In this document: positions 6,990-8,943 of the stretch, piece by piece
Layout: each line of letters begins with the position of its first letter
Numbering within the stretch: the first letter of the stretch is position 1
From: Clostridium sp. CAG:508
Lineage (GTDB): Bacteria; Bacillota; Clostridia; TANB77; CAG-508
Reading direction: 5' to 3'
Assembly: GCA_000435755.1 (NCBI GenBank)
Contig: FR889098.1
Coordinates: 49,452 to 58,394 of the forward strand
Length of the DNA stretch: 8,943 bases
The notes under the pieces: generated by a model
Told to the model about the DNA's origin: nothing
Databases searched by the model: none
The model's input: only the letters and a program-made list of their open reading frames with translations
Program-made: the position numbers and the translations under genes

Positions 6990-7217
6990 ATGGAAGAATT
7001 ACTAGAGGTTTTAAAAGGTATAAAACCTGAAATTGATTTTGAAAATGAGGAGAACTTAATAGAAGATGAATTACTAGATTCATTTGATATTATATCTATT
7101 GTAGCTGCAATAGATGATGAATTTGATGTAAAAATTACAGCAAAAGATATTGTTCCAGAAAATTTTAACTCAGCTGAAGCTTTGTATGAGTTGATCCAAA
7201 GATTAGAGGAAGAATAA
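6990..7217 (+). CDS. DltC-like acyl/aminoacyl carrier protein
   Basis: A 75-residue, strongly acidic protein, the size of DltC and of free acyl carrier proteins. The phosphopantetheine attachment site is Ser31 in ELLDSFDII, preceded by the expected Asp30 and followed by a hydrophobic helix (ISIVAAIDDEFDVKI) as in carrier proteins. It needs a 4'-phosphopantetheinyl transferase encoded elsewhere. It would accept the acyl group from the upstream adenylation enzyme in the cytoplasm and present it to the membrane acyltransferase encoded next. The stop of the ligase (6986-6988) and this ATG are 1 nt apart, with AAGGAGA at 6974-6980 inside the ligase gene, indicating tight coupling. The sequence resembles DltC in the LLDS motif but cannot by itself tell which group is carried. 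Confidence 0.92.
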   Translation: MEELLEVLKGIKPEIDFENEENLIEDELLDSFDIISIVAAIDDEFDVKITAKDIVPENFNSAEALYELIQRLEEE

Positions 7218-7263
7218 TTCTTTTCCAACTTGAATACTTAATAAAGGAAGGAACAAAATAAAA

Positions 7264-8847
7264 ATGGCAATAAATACAATAGAATTTTTAATATTTGCTA
7301 TGGCAGTTTGTGCTATTTATTTTGTTGTGCCTAAAAAAGTAAAATGGATTGTATTATTATTGGCAAGTTATATTTACTACTTTATAGCAAGTGGCAGATT
7401 AACAATATTTCTAATAATAACTACAATCTCTATATATTTACTGGCATTAGCGCTAAACAAAGTAGATGACAAAACAAAGGAAATATGTAAAGATTTAGAA
7501 AAAGATGAAAAGAAAAAATTAAAAGCGAAAGCAAATAAAAAGAAAAAGTGGTTAGTAGTAATAGCAATACTTATCAACTTTGGAGTTTTGCTAACTTTAA
7601 AATATGCAAATTTCTTTGGCGGAAATATTAACTCACTACTATCAAAAGTAGGAATAAATCTAACAATACCAAAGTTTAACTTTATACTACCACTTGGTAT
7701 ATCTTATTATACTTTGCAGGCTATAAGCTATGTAATTGATGTATATAGAGGTAAATATAGAGCAGACAAAAACTTAGGCAGAGTGGCATTATTTACATCA
7801 TTCTTCCCACAAATGACAGAAGGACCAATTGGAAGATATGATGACTTAGCAATGCAATTATATGAGCCACATAAATTCAACTACAACAATGTGAAGTTTG
7901 GCATACAACTTATGGTATGGGGATTTTTTAAAAAGATGGTTATTGCAGATAGAGCTGGAATATTTGTTAATACTGTTTTTGCAGATTTTGCACAATACCA
8001 TGGAATTGAAATATTTATGGCAGTGGCATTATACACAATTCAAATTTATGCTGAGTTCTCAGGATGTATTGACATAGTAAGAGGATTAGCACAAGTACTT
8101 GGAATAAATATGGCAGAAAACTTTAAAAGACCATTTTTCTCAAAATCTGTTCAAGAATTTTGGAGAAGGTGGCATATTACTTTAGGAACATGGTTAAAAG
8201 ATTATGTATTTTATCCTGTTTCATTTTCTGGTGCGTGTATAAAACTTACAGAAAAAGCTAAAAAATTAGGAAAGTTTGTAGCAAAATTTGTGCCTGCAGC
8301 ATTTGCACTATTTTTCGTATGGTTTGGAAATGGGCTATGGCATGGCGCTAGCTGGAAGTATGTATTTTATGGATTATATTATTACATTATAATGATGCTA
8401 GGATTATTATTTGAACCATTGTTTAATAAAATAATAACCAAATTAAAAATAAACAAAGAAGCATGGTGGTATAAATTAATACAAATGACAAGAACCACAT
8501 TATTTGTATTAATAGGCATGCTTATTTTCCGTGCACACAGATTAAAAGATGCATTTACAATGTTTATGTCTATGCTTAATATGGACAACATAGGAATGAT
8601 TACAAACAAAGCATTATATAGTATAGGAATAAAACCTGCAGACTTTATAGTTATAGCTGTAGGTGTATTAATTATGCTAATTATATCAATAATACAAGAA
8701 AAAGGTGTAAACATAAGAGAGAGTATAGCAAAGAAAAATATATTCTTTAGATGGATACTATATTATGGAATATTATTATCTATATTAATATTTGGAATAT
8801 ATGGACCTGGTTATGTTGCATCAAACTTTATATATGGACAATTTTAG
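7264..8847 (+). CDS. MBOAT-family membrane O-acyltransferase (AlgI/DltB-like)
   Basis: A 527-residue polytopic membrane protein with roughly ten hydrophobic segments, starting with helices near residues 6-22, 28-44 and 46-65. MBOAT hallmarks are present: PLGISYYTLQ (143-152), FFPQMTEGPIGR (180-191), EFWRRWHITLGTWLKD with His304, and the active-site region GLWHGASW with His360, which corresponds to the essential His of AlgI and DltB. These enzymes pass an acyl group across the membrane to an extracytoplasmic hydroxyl acceptor. Motif wording and length (over 500 residues) are closer to AlgI/PatA-type transferases than to the roughly 400-residue DltB, although the neighbours are Dlt-like. A Lys-rich charged stretch (about 67-95, presumably cytoplasmic) separates the third and fourth helices. 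The ATG at 7264 is preceded by AAAGGAAGGA (7243-7252). The 46-nt gap after the carrier gene holds nothing else. The acceptor is unknown; teichoic acid or a surface polysaccharide are candidates. Confidence 0.93.
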   Translation: MAINTIEFLIFAMAVCAIYFVVPKKVKWIVLLLASYIYYFIASGRLTIFLIITTISIYLLALALNKVDDKTKEICKDLEKDEKKKLKAKANKKKKWLVVIAILINFGVLLTLKYANFFGGNINSLLSKVGINLTIPKFNFILPLGISYYTLQAISYVIDVYRGKYRADKNLGRVALFTSFFPQMTEGPIGRYDDLAMQLYEPHKFNYNNVKFGIQLMVWGFFKKMVIADRAGIFVNTVFADFAQYHGIEIFMAVALYTIQIYAEFSGCIDIVRGLAQVLGINMAENFKRPFFSKSVQEFWRRWHITLGTWLKDYVFYPVSFSGACIKLTEKAKKLGKFVAKFVPAAFALFFVWFGNGLWHGASWKYVFYGLYYYIIMMLGLLFEPLFNKIITKLKINKEAWWYKLIQMTRTTLFVLIGMLIFRAHRLKDAFTMFMSMLNMDNIGMITNKALYSIGIKPADFIVIAVGVLIMLIISIIQEKGVNIRESIAKKNIFFRWILYYGILLSILIFGIYGPGYVASNFIYGQF

Positions 8848-8858
8848 GAGGTAAGGAA

Positions 8859-8943
8859 ATGGATAATAACAAAGAAACTAAAAGTAGCATAAAAGACATT
8901 GTAAAGTTCCTTACTAAAGGTACTATATTTTGTGTCATATTAG
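8859..8943 (+). CDS. Start of a further operon gene, truncated by the window end; possible DltD/AlgJ-type partner
   Basis: Only 28 codons are visible. They begin at ATG 8859 with a textbook AGGAGG (8846-8851) spaced 7 nt, and the gene starts 11 nt after the MBOAT stop. The peptide opens with a hydrophilic, Lys-containing segment (MDNNKETKSSIKDIVKFLTK) and then turns hydrophobic (GTIFCVIL), as expected for an N-terminal signal anchor. MBOAT acyltransferases of this type are usually followed by a membrane-anchored SGNH/DHHW or DltD-like protein, so that is the best guess from context. The visible residues are too few to identify the family. Confidence 0.7.
   Translation, partial: MDNNKETKSSIKDIVKFLTKGTIFCVIL

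Noticed and set aside
1..8943. CRISPR array, insertion sequence, tRNA or rRNA gene
   Set aside because: I saw no regularly spaced repeats, transposase motifs, terminal inverted repeats or cloverleaf-like sequences. All long stretches are accounted for by genes.

Overview
The window is AT-rich, has short gaps between genes, strong AGGAGG-type ribosome binding sites, TATAAT-type promoters, and a DltA/DltC-like gene pair. Together these point to a low-GC Gram-positive bacterium, most likely one of the Clostridia. This rests on composition and gene content only; no rRNA is present to settle it.

Left part (1-3862), plus strand: a two-gene ABC transporter unit. It starts with a possible promoter region holding two 11-bp direct repeats. 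Next come a MacB/LolD-type ATPase (95-796) and a large FtsX-family permease with a long extracytoplasmic coiled coil. The permease frame is broken by a +1 shift near 1891-1904, so it reads as two pieces, 805-1926 and about 1898-3826. Repaired, it would be one protein of about 1006 residues. A 12-bp perfect hairpin (3835-3862) ends the unit and can serve the convergent gene as well.

Middle part (3869-5263), minus strand: asnS, asparaginyl-tRNA synthetase, intact, with its own sigma-A-like promoter (TTGAAT, 17 bp, TATAAT) and a short leader that contains no T-box.

Right part (5429-8943), plus strand: an operon divergent from asnS, starting at an extended -10 promoter. It encodes a stand-alone DltA-like adenylation enzyme (5468-6988), a 75-residue DltC-like carrier protein (6990-7217), an AlgI/DltB-type MBOAT membrane acyltransferase (7264-8847), and the first 28 codons of a further gene (8859 to the window end). 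By analogy with Dlt, the ligase would activate a small acid and load it on the carrier's phosphopantetheine arm. The MBOAT would then pass it across the membrane to a cell-surface acceptor, perhaps helped by the cut-off fourth gene.

The main point of interest is that the adenylation enzyme aligns without gaps to DltA around the substrate pocket, yet lacks both the Asp that holds the substrate amino group (Ser203 here) and the Cys linked to D-alanine selectivity (Ala275 here). An Asp (Asp307) occupies a pocket position that is usually hydrophobic. The gene order (ligase, carrier, MBOAT) and the AlgI-like MBOAT also differ from the usual dltABCD layout. It may therefore be a Dlt-like surface-acylation system whose substrate is not D-alanine.
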